Shown in pieces: positions 51,461-62,665 of a stretch of 64,000 bases of DNA. Source of the stretch: Antedon bifida (taxonomy: Eukaryota; Echinodermata; Crinoidea; Comatulida; Antedonidae); assembly GCA_963402885.1 (NCBI GenBank), contig OY727093.1, positions 3,906,001-3,970,000 of the forward strand. The letters are read 5' to 3'. A program made the position numbers and the translations under genes. Within the stretch, counting starts at the first letter, position 1. Each line of letters starts with the position of its first letter. The notes beneath the pieces were generated by a model. The model had not been told where the DNA came from. It ran no database searches and was given only the letters and a program-made list of their open reading frames with translations.

Positions 51461-51608
51461 AAAGGCGGGTTTCCATCGGGCGCGGTAACGGAGCGCGGAG
51501 CGGAAAACCTAATTGGAACATAAAATGAGAGCGAATTGTGTTCCAATGGATTAGAATAGCTTTTTCCGCTCCGCGTTCCGTTACCGCGTCCAATGGAAAC
51601 CTGCCTTT
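51461..51608. mobile_element. 148-bp GC-rich palindromic MITE
   Basis: AAAGGCGGGTTTCCATCGGG at the left, and CCAATGGAAACCTGCCTTT at the right. Arms of about 50 bp (GCGCGGTAACGGAGCGCGGA in the left arm) pair almost fully. It is one of three adjacent foldback elements between the two transposon genes. Confidence 0.8.
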
Positions 51609-51609
51609 C

Positions 51610-51800
51610 GGGAGGTTTAGCTACCAGTACGTGGTACGCGTAGAAAATGTGCTGACGTCATTGATTTTGCGCACATCTCAATCAATTGTTACGCATGGAA
51701 CATTTACGCGTAGATTCCAGGCATTCCTGAGTAAAAAGCGCAACAAATTCTACCCGTAGGCCTCCCCTACACATACCTAGCAACGGGTAGCTAACCTCCC
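51610..51800. mobile_element. 190-bp palindromic MITE
   Basis: GGGAGGTTTAGCTACC at the left is mirrored by GGGTAGCTAACCTCCC at the right. It also contains paired TACGCGTAGAA/TTCTACCCGTA-type blocks. It abuts the preceding MITE with almost no spacer. Confidence 0.7.
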
Positions 51801-51830
51801 TATTGACAAAGCCTAACGTATGTCTCGCAT

Positions 51831-52346
51831 AAAGGCCTGTTTATGACTACAACGATAACGATCGACGATAAAAAGATTAAAGCTATTTTTCCTATAGAAA
51901 ATATAAGAAGTAGTTTTTATACCAGCATGATTCAATAACGATTTATTGTGTACACGATAAAAAAAATTTCCACAAATCAATTTAATTATATGACGTCACA
52001 ATCATGGAAAAACGATGAAATCGTAGTAGTACGTACAGACAATTTTATCGTTTTTTCATGAATATGACGTCACTTTATTCGATTTGTGAAAGTATTTTTG
52101 TATCGTATACACGATGGAGAGAGGCATTATATACCAATAGATAAAAGCTTTGGTCCTCTCTCCTTCATCTTTTTTTTTTCTTTGTAATGTATTATACCAT
52201 ATGGACAATTGTCTGAAATAAAAGTTGAATTGATAGATCGTTATTGAATCGTGCTAGTATGAAAAATTCTCTTATTTATTATATTTTCTATAGGAACAAT
52301 TGCTTTTTATCGTCGATCGTTATCGCTGTAGTATAAACAGGCCTTT
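51831..52346. mobile_element. 516-bp MITE with long TIRs
   Basis: AAAGGCCTGTTTATGACTAC, then AACGATAACGATCGACGATA at the left; the right end is its reverse complement (TATCGTCGATCGTTATCG, then GTATAAACAGGCCTTT). Pairing continues inward through TTTCCTATAGAAAATATAA and CAATAACGAT. No ORF is visible. Confidence 0.8.
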
Positions 52347-52624
52347 AGATACCAGGTTTTCTTTGCAGTGATTCTGCACATGTAAACAAGCAAAACAGTG
52401 ACTACTGGTTCTCCTCAGGTCTTATAAACATAATTGAGTGCAATTTTGTTTTATGTGATTAGAGTTAAAGGGGCCTTCAACAGCCGGAATTAGATGACTT
52501 TTCAGGAGAGTGGCGGACGTTAATTTGTTGATACATAGGTGGTATTCAACATTGGTTATATGATAAATGAATGGTCCATCGGTTCTTTGAAAATCCTACA
52601 ATTTATGAACAATCTATTTCCGTA

Positions 52625-52630
52625 TTTATT
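52625..52630 (-). terminator. Probable poly(A) signal of the recombinase gene
   Basis: TTTATT on the plus strand (AATAAA on the minus strand), about 70 bp past the recombinase stop codon. Confidence 0.5.
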
Positions 52631-52697
52631 ATTAATAGTTTAGAAAATAAATAAAGCTGGTGCTCAGTGTTCATCATTATTGATATGTCGCATGAGG

Positions 52698-54763
52698 TCA
52701 ATTAATCCCTACTTCAGAAATATGCAACAGGGTCTGATATCGGTTGAGGGCTTCACTCCAATTGTTAGAACGAGGGATCACCGCAGAGTTTTGTACCATT
52801 GTGAAGTAATCTAGGTATTCGTTGGACGTTTCTGTCAAGATAACATGTTGACTAACATATTCCAATTCAGGCCTTTCAACTTGCAGTAGAAGGTTTCTTT
52901 CACCACCGTGGATATCCGGTAAAAAATACAATGAATTTGGCCGCCCGTGCACTGTATTATGTCGAGATCTTCTTATGAAATGAGTATTCCAATGTTCCTT
53001 TACGTTGTCTAGGTCTCTTTGCAGCAGAGAAGAGAAACAGAACCACAAGCATTCTTTACTTATTATTGATGACATGTCAATGATACGCCTAAATTCAAGA
53101 TCTGCAAAAAAGGTTCTCCACCATGACGCATACTGCCTTGCAAAGAAAGACCACCACCCCTCTATACGTTGATTTCTTGGCGATGGTACATATCTATGAG
53201 ACATATCATTATCACGAAAGTAGCACTGCATTGCCGCTGCAATACCATTTTCTGTACCTAGGTCCGTTACTAGTTCAACTGGGCATCCACCAAGCTCTTT
53301 GACGCTTTTAAGATACATAGCAGCGATGTTGTCAGGAGATTTATTCGAATCCGTGACATTGAGCCACAATACACGCCTGCTGAAGCCATCGATGGAGCCA
53401 TGAATAGGGAAACCCCAGGGCTTCAGCTTGTCATAGCCGTCTATGTGCCATGCATAGTTTGGCCCAGGGTTTGTATACTGTCTTCGACGTAGTCGATGTC
53501 GGCGCCGCAAAATCGTTCCTGCTGGATCAATTTCTTTCAGCAATGCCTCCACCACTGAACGGGGACAACGAAGTCCTTCCATTTCTAAGGTGTGCCAGAT
53601 AGAACGGTAACCACTCAAACTTCCTGGGCCATTGATAATTTCGACGATTCGCTGCCGTATGTTAGTTAATTTGGTGCGAAATTCATCAGTGTCTCTATTG
53701 CAACGTCTTCGTAGCCCAAGCTGGCGAAGTCGCCTAAGAAGTGTACTGTAGCTCATTGTTAAACCGTGATACCGTTCAAGGAATGCAAGTATTTCGTTGT
53801 ATTCGTAACCGCTGTTGAAGTAATATGAGATTGCTTCCTCCTCATTGAAATTGTTTTCAGTTTCTTCAGTGTCGACTTCATTCTGTGGGTCAATAAGCTG
53901 GAGCTGAAGATCTGTAATGACCAAAAACAATCATAATAAGGTATAATTAAATAAAAGATATACATACTGTACGTTACATCATTCCACAAAAACAAAAGAC
54001 CACTTTTCTGTTACACCAATGGATACCAAAGAGGCAGTCCTTAATAAAGTGATTCTAATTAGAGACTAAAGACCGCTAAAACCCTGGTCCCTAAAGTGGT
54101 CTTTAATTGGAGGGAGACCTGTATTAACTAAGTAAATAGTTGTCCCAGATTTTACAACATCTAGTAGCATGAACACTCAGCCTGAAGTGAACCTGAAATA
54201 CAGCTGAATTAAAATAAAAACTGTAATTTATTCAGTGACTCTACAACATATTCATTACTATTCTATAAATTGTTTTGCTTTAATTATTTGAATTTATATT
54301 ACTATCACCTATTAAAATCAACATTGTTCAAGCAAAGAACCGATTTTAACTAGTCCAGCTATTATTAGTACTTGTATTGCAATTACAGTACAGTAAAATA
54401 GCTATTTTCGTCAACAGAGGGCGCTATTTCTGATGTATTTCCTTATGTTCAAATAATATTTTTTGCAGCTAAAATTTCACTTTCTCTTTATGTTTTGGAA
54501 GTGGGATCAACTGAATTATTAATTAGATACATATCAACTATACATTTACATTGTATCATCCAATCTTCCTAAGACTAAGAGGAGATCACAAAATCCACTT
54601 TCTAGGCCTCTTTTTCAGGCTCATGCCCCACAGTCTATATAGGGCCTAAGGCCTACGCACGGTTTGCCTATCTACAAAGCTAGAAAATGTACCCACCGTG
54701 TCCACAATGATGGCAAAAATGAGAATCTTCTGACAGGGATGTCCCACAGATGTCACAATACAT
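52698..54763 (-). CDS. IS3/integrase-like DDE recombinase with N-terminal zinc ribbon
   Basis: Exon 1, 54763-54697 (donor GTGGGT), and exon 2, 53911-52698, join in phase 1 to 426 residues. This is the likely transposase of the 9.9-kb element. Exon 1 encodes a zinc ribbon (Cys 3, 6, 17, 20; CX2CX10CX2C). After an acidic linker come a helix-turn-helix-like segment (about 55-92), an IS3-type region (GYRSIWHTLEMEGL, about 123-136), a basic stretch and the RNase H-fold integrase core. Candidate catalytic residues are D180 (WHIDGYD), D239 (VTDLGTENG) and E273 (QRIEGWW), with about 58 and 33 residues between them, close to integrase/IS3 spacing. The ORF is intact. The start lies about 120 bp inside the right TIR, mirroring the HECT gene. 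Homologues annotated only as integrase core domain proteins exist in many animals; the IS3EU label is inference. Confidence 0.88.
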
Positions 54764-54879
54764 TTTCACTACGACCAACGAAGTTCAAGTCCATCAAATC
54801 GCATCATCTTGACTGGCTGCTCACACACACCACCTGTCATCCATGAAAGCTTACACCAAAGGACCAGGCCACGTCGAGT

Positions 54880-55225
54880 TACTTTCGAATTTGTTGCGGA
54901 CTACTGTACTTTAATTGTGCGAGGTACTTTCGAATTTGTTGCGGACTTCTTTAATTGTGCGAGGAGCTTTTGATTAATTTTGTTGCGGACTTCTTTAATT
55001 GTGCGAGGAGCTTTCGAATTTGTTCCGGACTTCTTTAATTGTGCGAGGAGCTTTCGAATTTGTTGCGGACTTCTTTAATTGTGCGAAGCCCATCTTTAAT
55101 TGCGCGTTTCTTCTTTATTTGTGCAATTTCTTCTTTAATTGTGTGATTCCTTCTTTAATTGTGTGATCCTTCTTTAATTGTGTGAATATGATTTATATAG
55201 TGTGCGTGACAGTTGTGGGCCACCG
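54880..55225 (-). repeat. Right terminal inverted repeat
   Basis: Reverse complement of the left TIR. The outermost 25 bases are identical, then one G/C difference, then about 30 more identical bases. CTTCTTTAATTGTG motifs and five 40-bp-type units follow. It is slightly shorter than the left arm, lacking a segment near 45460-45500. The high identity suggests a fairly recent insertion. Confidence 0.9.
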
Positions 55226-56194
55226 TAAACATTTAAAAAGTACACAAAAGGCAAGCACAACATTCATAATAAAAATTAAGAAAAACAAATCTGACCAACT
55301 AATACTGTTTTCAATTGATGATGTGCAACATACAATTTTAATTTTTTGCCAATGATTACAACTTAAATGTTTCTAAAACTAAATGTATTCAGAACAACAT
55401 ATAATTTGAAAGTTTACATGGTGAAAGTTTACTGTGTTTAAAGTCAGCTTTAATTACCAATCAAATATTCACAAATTAACAACAAAACAACTCATTTCAT
55501 TTGAAAATAATAACAATTATTGAGACAAATTAACAAATGTAGTTTTGTTTTTACAGTTAATTTGAGCGGGACGAGTGGGTGTAACTATTTTATTACTTGA
55601 ATATATATAAAAACAAACCACAGTGTAATTCTTTCCATACATTTCTGTATCAAACATAATTCCTTGCGGTTTACTCCGAGACATTATTCTTATATTATAC
55701 TCGTTTCAAACTAAAAACATGCTTTATCATTCCTTCTCAATGTTCCCAAGATTAAGTTATCGACAGAGAGCAAATGAATCAAATATTTTAATTTCCTCAA
55801 TATGTAGAAAAGGATAGGGTATGTGCTACTGATAGACGCCCTATCTCAAATCACTCTGAAACAAGTTTACTAATAATTTAATATACATACTGTATTCATA
55901 TGATTGCAATATATAACAAAATTCATAATTAATTTTTCTCCGTAAGTTATTTTTTTTATCAAACTAGGTAATCTATATGCACATTCTAAATCATAATTTA
56001 TTGACAGGCTCATATACTAAGATTTTTTTATTTGAACTTGAAAAAATGAATATTTTAACAAGTTGTATATACAATATAAATCTATAGACATTTGCATAAT
56101 TTATTGGAAGTCTACTCAAGAAGAAATTCAATTCTTGTTATGTGCAAACCTTGAAAAAGTTAATGGAACGAAAAATTACTTGAAAACAGTTAAG

Positions 56195-56560
56195 ACAGTG
56201 CAGCTTGCAAATGTAATAATAATAAGCAATAAGATTATTTTAGATTTACTCAAAAAGATTTGTATGGTTAGTAACAGTACAGAAACGGTATTCCTAATTT
56301 TCAAATTTGTTTACCCTATATCTTAATAATTGGATCCGTAAAGAGTTTTTCAATATTCAAACAAGGCCAATAGTCAAAGACAGATGCAGCTTGCAAATGT
56401 AATTAAATAAGCAAGAAGATTTTAGATTTACTCAAAAAGATTTTTAATGTTGGTAACAGTAAAGCAACGGTATTACTAATTGTAAAATTTGTTTACCCTA
56501 TATCTTAATAATTGGATCCGCAAATAGTTTTTTCCTTATTCAAACAAGGCCAATAGTCAT
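56195..56560. repeat. Tandem duplication, two units of about 180 bp
   Basis: GCAGCTTGCAAATGTAAT starts each unit (56200 and 56386). Both continue through GATTTACTCAAAAAGATTT and CCTATATCTTAATAATTGG to AACAAGGCCAATAGTCA. The copies differ by scattered changes and small indels. Confidence 0.85.
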
Positions 56561-57004
56561 GATTCATTTTTATAAAAATTACAATATTGTATTAATCATC
56601 TCTACAGTTTCTCATTAACATCGAATGATATATTATAGATATAACTCAATCATTAAAATCAACAAATAAAACAACTATTTATATAGAAAAGCGTTTCAAA
56701 TTTTGTATTAACCAGTGTCATTATTGATAAGTTCAATGAGCAAGTATTTTTTCTCAAGCCTATAAATAAACAATGTGGTTCCATAAAGCTTTTTTTTGCT
56801 GTTTTATAAATGCATTATCAGATTTTAAAAGCGTTTTATACCATTAATCGTGACAAGTTTGAATCTGCAGGCAATGTACAAAATCCGCAGGGACATCTGT
56901 AAATTTACAAACATGATCATGTGCAACATACTATACCCATAGGCAAATAATAAAGGTAAGTCTATAATTATCTATCATTTTTATTGAACCTCATGAACTA
57001 TAAA

Positions 57005-57432
57005 ACAGTAAAGCCCCCATAAGGAGGATACGGGATACCACTATTCAGGAAACACCCCTATATTGAGGTACAATGTTTTTTAATAATATTTACTGTGAAG
57101 CTAATGGGGGACAATATGTAACACTATACATACAACCTTTATTCAGGGAAACCCCCTATTTAGTATTAAGGAACACTTTTCTGTAAACCAATGAGGAACA
57201 ATGTTATAACACTATCCTGCAGACAACCTTTATTCAGGGAAAACCCCTATTAAAGAACACCCATTGAGACACTGCTGTAATGAGACAATTTCCTATGAAA
57301 TGAACCAGGAACAACCCTTATTCAGGAGACACTCCTGTAAAAGAACAAGGAACAATGTTTAACCATAGAGCTTTAATTAATTTATAGCTCCAAGTGCTCC
57401 TTTTTCAGGGGATACCTGTTAATAGGGTTTTC
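57005..57432. repeat. Cluster of GGGGACAC-type repeats
   Basis: Repeated phrases such as TATTCAGGGAAACCCCCTAT, TTAAAGAACAC and AACAATGTTATAACACTAT in four or five rounds. It looks like local amplification of the family described at 408-545. Confidence 0.55.
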
Positions 57433-59593
57433 TGCTTTAATAAAAATAAATAATAACTTAATAATTATATAATAATAAACTTCCCATCCAGCCCATCGTA
57501 AAAAAATATATTGCCATCCAGCACATCATTGCACAGAAGCCGTAGGCTACATGTACAAAACGGTGTAAACTATCTGAAATATACTTATTGATTAAATGTG
57601 ACATAACGCGAGGTTATATTACCTACAGGCTTCTTGTAGATTTCTGTCTACTTGTATCATTAAACAGTTTCACTTTCTTTAATTCGTAGCGGAAAAAACT
57701 CAATCTAATTTCAACAAAAGTTAGTTAGTTTATAATTACAAATTCATGTATTTTTAACCATTTTCAATAAATAAAACAACATTAATTGGAAAGAAAGTTG
57801 TTTGTACCTTTAGGGTGTGATCAACCCATGAGAAAAAGGTAATCTTGTGGTTAGTACAGTTTTAAGTGCAAAAGGTAAACATTTTGATATTTAAAGTGTT
57901 GTTTATATTCAAAACAAAACTGTTTTATTTTTGTATATATAATTTAATTTATTAAGTAGCAAAATTCCCACTTCGAAATCAAAATTTAAACTTCCTGCAA
58001 TATTTTTAATTTGTTTGTAAACAAAATGTATAAATAATACCAAAATACACTTTTCTGTTGAAAAATCTTACTTTATAATATTTACTTTTAATTTTACTTT
58101 TTTTTCTTACTCAGTATGTTTGGTTATATTTACTGATATGTACACTTCTCATGGAAAACCACATATAAGATTTACTTTTAAAATGCAGAATTTATTATTC
58201 TTACCAAATATAGTGTTTTGTGTACTGTATATGAGAAAGAAATCTAACCAATATAAATTTAAATCAGTCAGTAAATCTGATATTACTGCATAATTTTGCT
58301 TTTTTTAAACTCTTTTAACTTAACTTTTCATGGAAAAACACCACTTAGTTTTAATACAAGCTAATATAGAATTTATCTTTGAAAAAAATCTAACCAATAG
58401 AAATCTAAATCGCTTAGTAAGTCTGATAATACTGTATACTGTATTCTTAATTCTCTGAATTCTTCAACTAAATTCTCTGCCAAGAAATATCAAAATCATT
58501 GAAAAAAAAAAGAAATATACAAAAATCAATCCAATATGTATTATTTTTTTATAACAACAATAATTGTGTACGAACAAAAATTTAGATTTTCTCTAGTAAT
58601 CATCTAAATTGTCATAAACATAGTCCACCTTTAACATCAATAGACATTTATTTACAAAATCTGAATACATACAGTAGGAAAACAAGAAACAGGATTGAGT
58701 TTCTTTCGATTTGCAACAGCGAAAAATTAAATGTTAATTCACTGTGCGATACAGGGATATTAGGACATGTTCCCCATTCCCCACCACCTAGGTCCAGATG
58801 ATGACCGACAAAATACCCATTAACCTGAGCTACAGTACCGTAGAGGTTGTTGGTTAATTACAACACGACAAAATATTTGATCATAGACACAAATTTATTT
58901 GAACGTATTTGAAATTCAGAATAGTAAAACAAGAATACAACTTGAAAGTTCCGTTTCTGTTGAAAGTTTCCATTTTTCATGAATTGTAGAGCAAATAAAT
59001 AGACTAATAACTTATCTATTTCCTGCTGACCTTTCTTTAGAGGAATTATTTCCCAAAAAACTTGGCAAAGCAGATTCTTTGAGATCTTACACCTACTGGA
59101 TGTTAACCAACAACCAATGCAATAAGTGAATCATCATAAGATAATACTTAGAAAACATATTGTGCTATTTATCTTATAACAATTTGGCAGGAAGCAAAGA
59201 TTCCAAATGACGTCATTGTCAATATGATGGTAGTGTTGCATCTCTTTTTTTTATTACGTGATAGAGAACATATCATTTTCAAAGACCATGGAGAAATATC
59301 TACTGTATTTCACCATGTACTAATCTGTGAGGTATTTAAAATGAACATTTGGGGAAGACCTCCATGATCTCAATAAATCAGGGGGAGATCTAGGATTTTT
59401 TAAATGCGGGAGCAGTAACGATAATGTTAATTATCTGTCAAAAATGGATCTCAAAATGTTTATAATTTCATTTTGGCTGTCAAAAGGGGAGCGTGCATTC
59501 GCCAGAATGTGCTGTGGAACAACCGTACAGTGGCATGATAATGGTAAAACTAAATAAATTCTCTGTACATTTATCTCTACATATGGTCTTTAC

Positions 59594-59727
59594 AGTATCA
59601 TAGGAAAATTCTGTACTACAGTGTTACATGTATCACATGTGACACCTGCTTTATTTTAAGGTTTATGATACAGGCGTCACATGTGATACATATGTGACAC
59701 TGTATTATATAATTTGCCTATGATACT
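59594..59727. mobile_element. 134-bp palindromic element with TCACATGTGA blocks
   Basis: AGTATCATAGGAAAATT and ATGTATCACATGTGACACC at the left pair with GCGTCACATGTGATACAT and AATTTGCCTATGATACT at the right. It is a relative of the 30220-30385 repeat and lies about 140 bp downstream (in gene orientation) of exon 59972-59864. Confidence 0.7.
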
Positions 59728-59863
59728 AGGCAAATTATAGATATACTATAGTAACCGAGAATCAGCTATACTTACTGTATTAATAACAAAACTGGAAAAT
59801 TAAGATAACAAAAGATAAAAATCTGTTAAAGAAGAATTTAGTTTTATATTTATTTTATCTTAC

Positions 59864-62181
59864 CGTATGATTTGGTTGGAACTGTCTTTGTCTGAAGAGC
59901 ATCTTTATCTCCTCAATCACATACAGAGCATTTGTGATATGGTTAACAACATTATCTCTGGTTTTTCTACACCTGTGAATGCAAACAAGAGGAATTAAAA
60001 TTCACAAATGTGTACAAAATGGACAAACCATTGGATGAAGTTAGAGTCGAACCCCTATTAAGGGGACATCTTTGGGACCTTAAAAGTGACCCGTGATAGG
60101 TATATTCCTAGTATAGGAGTTACCTAGAGTAAATGTTACACCATCCTCAATTGTTCCACAAGAAAATGTTTCCTTAATAAATTGCTAAATAGTTAACATT
60201 TCAATTTTCGATTCAATTAATTTCAACCCATATAGGCCAACCAAATTATAGGCCAACCCAAAACTGAATATAAATGGAAATGCCATAGACGTGCATACTA
60301 GTAGAAGTTCATATCATCTTCATGCATATAAAATCTTAATTTAATTTTTGACATTGTAAAATAACATTAATAAAGAAAACGTCAAAATGTCGCCAAAGGT
60401 AATTTTTTTCACTAAAAAGTGTGAATCATAGATCCTTAGGTAAGTTTTGGCCCATGGTTCATTGTGAATGATGTTTATGGTTGAAAGGAAGGTCAGCACA
60501 AAATGCTTTATGTGTATTAACTGTCACGTCCAATGGGCGCCAACATTAGTAATATTCTTGAAAATCTGACTAGGGCTTTGAAAAAGAGAGATGCATGAGT
60601 TATGTATTGTCACATATATACACTGTTTTTTTTGTTCTTTGTCAGACCTCATTTCCACAACAAAATCCTTGGTGGGATGCAAGTTGAAAAGAACAGTTTC
60701 CACCAAGGAACCCAATTTTCTTGTTGTATTTAATGCAAATAAATGTGTAAACTTTTAGGGTTGTGACAGTGATACATACGATTATAACCAGGTACCATGA
60801 CTCATTTGATATGAAAATTCAACCTCAAACCCTCTTCTTGGGTCAGTAAAGTCAGTTCAATGTAGTATTTTTATCGTTTCACGATTTTGGTGAAGTGAAA
60901 GGACTGAATATGTTGTTATAGCAATATGTGAAGGGGAAATGTGAAGGTGACATGCTTCCATGCAATCCAACATAGACTTTTAGTTTCATTAATGCTGCAG
61001 TGCCTATCCATGCAGTTAAAGATAATCAAGCCATTCCATAGAGACTAAAATAAATAAATTGTAGGATTGGTTCAACATACAGTAATACAAAAGTCCATAG
61101 TAGTCTACACCAGCGATCAGCAAACTTTTTATTTCGCGGCCAAAAATCTGGTTCCCGGGACCAAACCGTGGTCCAACCACCCAGCTAGACCAATGTATTG
61201 ATCAAGCTAATATAAATTAGTCCGGCACCTTAACCAATCATAAATTGCATTGTAATTGTCTTTGGAGGGTAAAACTTGTGCTGATCCACCAGCCGGACAA
61301 TCAAGAAAGAAATCAGTGCAGCCTGAGGTTTTTCCAGTGTAGGCTTCAGTTAACAACTTTTGCAAATTGCAGAAAACCAGTTTGCTGAAGTTACTGTATG
61401 CCAGTGTAGACTAGGCCTCTAATCTTTTAAGGTTATACGCATGACCAAACCCAGAAGGTACTGATTCTACCCGTCGGTCCAAAGGGACATGATCATTAAT
61501 CTAATGAATGGCTAGTGATGTCACTCAAGACATAGTGTAGTTCAGGATATGATTAGCAGGTACAGGCTACTGAACATCTGACAGACGACACTTCTTGGCT
61601 AGAACAAAGAATAACAGACATGCACTCAATGCTTTAGTTTTTAAAAAAAACATACCATTCCGTAGGCCTCTGAACGTAAACCATATATCCAGAATTGATC
61701 AAAAGTACATGGTGTACTGGCAGCATAGAGTAAACAAAAATATTCTGATTTTCTCAATGCTTTTTAAGTTATGTATGTTAAAATAATATTCCTTTTAAAA
61801 TGAATTAAAAATGTGGATCTATTGTATTCACAGTGGCGGTGAGTCTCATAAATTATTGTGACAAAATTTTAGACAAAACAAAAATGGATGATTAGATATA
61901 GTGCAACATTTTTTTCCCCATGCTTTTTACGTTGTACTGTATGCTAAAGTATTTTGAATTCTTTTTTCAAAAAATTGATATTTTCACAGTCGTTGTAAGT
62001 GGAAGTGTCTCAGATAATACAAAAATGCAATCGAACAGTGCAAAATGCAAAATTGTGTTGCCAGTTATGCAAAATTATAAATGTTAAATACTTTGATGAC
62101 TTGAAGAATACGGCCGCTGCTTTCTTGACCACGAGCGCATTGGCAATCGTTTGACAAACTTGATTTCGCAATTGACGGGCT
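59864..62181 (-). CDS. VPS9-domain-like protein, 5'-most visible exons
   Basis: Exon 62181-62092 (acceptor TTTTAG, donor GTATTT) ends in phase 2. Exon 59972-59864 (acceptor CACAG, donor GTAAG) starts in the matching phase and ends in phase 0, which fits exon 39185-39071 across a 20.7-kb intron. Their peptides resemble each other weakly (RNQVCQTIANAL and RDNVVNHITNAL), as in repeated helices, and read smoothly into the next exon. In exon 59972-59864 only one frame is open, and it is the one that fits. The donor at 62092 is weak but is the only one keeping phase. The exon supplying the first two bases of the split codon at 62181, and the start codon, were not found in the window. Alternatively these two exons could belong to a separate gene, but phase agreement favours a single one. 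Confidence 0.6.
60045..60180. repeat. GGGGACAC-type dispersed repeat
   Basis: CGAACCCCTATTAAGGGGAC, then CTTTGGGACC, GACCCGTGATAGG and a weak right side. A diverged copy between the two upstream exons of the VPS9-like gene. Confidence 0.45.
61105..61425. mobile_element. Possible hAT-type MITE
   Basis: AGTCTACACCAGCGATCAGC, then AAACTTTTTATTTCGCGG, resembles the CAG-starting termini of hAT elements. About 300 bp later, CAGTTTGCTGAAGTTACTG and GCCAGTGTAGACT give a partial inverted match. Family and borders are inferred. Confidence 0.45.
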
Positions 62182-62454
62182 CTAAAACAAATTAAGCCAA
62201 ATACATCGTCCTTTATTTTTAGTTAAAAAAAGTAACATTAATTTGTATATTATTGTTTATTATTCAAATTCAGAGCAGATTTAGTATTTTATTACACTAA
62301 ATTATGCCCAAGCTAAAGCAACAAAATACAAGAAAAATAAAATGTTAAATTCTGGATACATAATTTGCTAGAATAAAAAGAAAAAAAAACTTTGTGCAGG
62401 ATATAATAGTAGATTCTACAAATATAAAAATGTAATAAAATGCTCTTCATTTTT

Positions 62455-62665
62455 TAATACCGTATATCCTCTCATGTATAATCCTACCCCCTAGAACACG
62501 AAGTTGAGTTGTCTTTGCGTGGGTAAGCATTTCTTGTAATAACGCATCTGAATTAGCTGGAGAGAGGCCTACATTCAGACCAATAGTCAATACTGGGACT
62601 AAATACCCGATGATATACGTTTGTGGTTTACTTGTATGGAACTTTAAAAGTGTATACGGTATAAA
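62455..62665. mobile_element. Short element with ATACCGTATA ends
   Basis: AATACCGTATATCC at the left and GTGTATACGGTAT at the right are roughly inverted, about 200 bp apart. The left is followed by CATGTATAATCCTACCCCCT, a phrase like those at the ends of small invertebrate DNA elements. The 125-residue minus-strand frame across it has no splice-compatible phase with exon 62181-62092. Confidence 0.4.

Larger units (their letters stand above)
45349..55225. mobile_element. About 9.9-kb IS3EU-like DNA transposon with HECT ligase and DDE recombinase
   Basis: Both ends begin, reading inward, CGGTGGCCCACAACTGTCAC and continue as long TIRs (45349-45739 and 54880-55225). The flanks are TAAATA (left) and TAAACA (right), a possible 6-bp target duplication with one mismatch. 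TAC/GTA could belong to the termini instead, so the exact borders are uncertain by 2 bp. Inside are two convergent intact genes: a zinc-ribbon/HECT protein (+) and a zinc-ribbon/HTH/DDE recombinase (-). Three MITEs lie between their 3' ends. A protein-primed polymerase, capsid proteins or an RT are absent, which argues against Polintons and retroelements. The IS3-like integrase suggests the eukaryotic IS3EU group; that name is inference. The element lies in the large intron of the VPS9-like gene. Confidence 0.85.
55226..59863. other. Large intron of the VPS9-like gene, part right of the mobile element
   Basis: No coding exon seen. Holds a tandem duplication (about 56195-56560), a cluster of GGGGACAC-type repeats (57005-57432) and a palindromic element (59594-59727). 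The open frame 56063-56326 falls in the duplication and has no recognisable domain. Confidence 0.6.

Noticed and set aside
54664-54846. Plus-strand open frame inside the right part of the transposon
   Set aside because: It is antisense to the recombinase zinc-ribbon exon, which has a start, a donor and matching phase.
45349-55225. Polinton/Maverick or retroelement identity
   Set aside because: No protein-primed DNA polymerase, packaging ATPase, protease, capsid or reverse transcriptase is present; only a HECT protein and an integrase-type recombinase.
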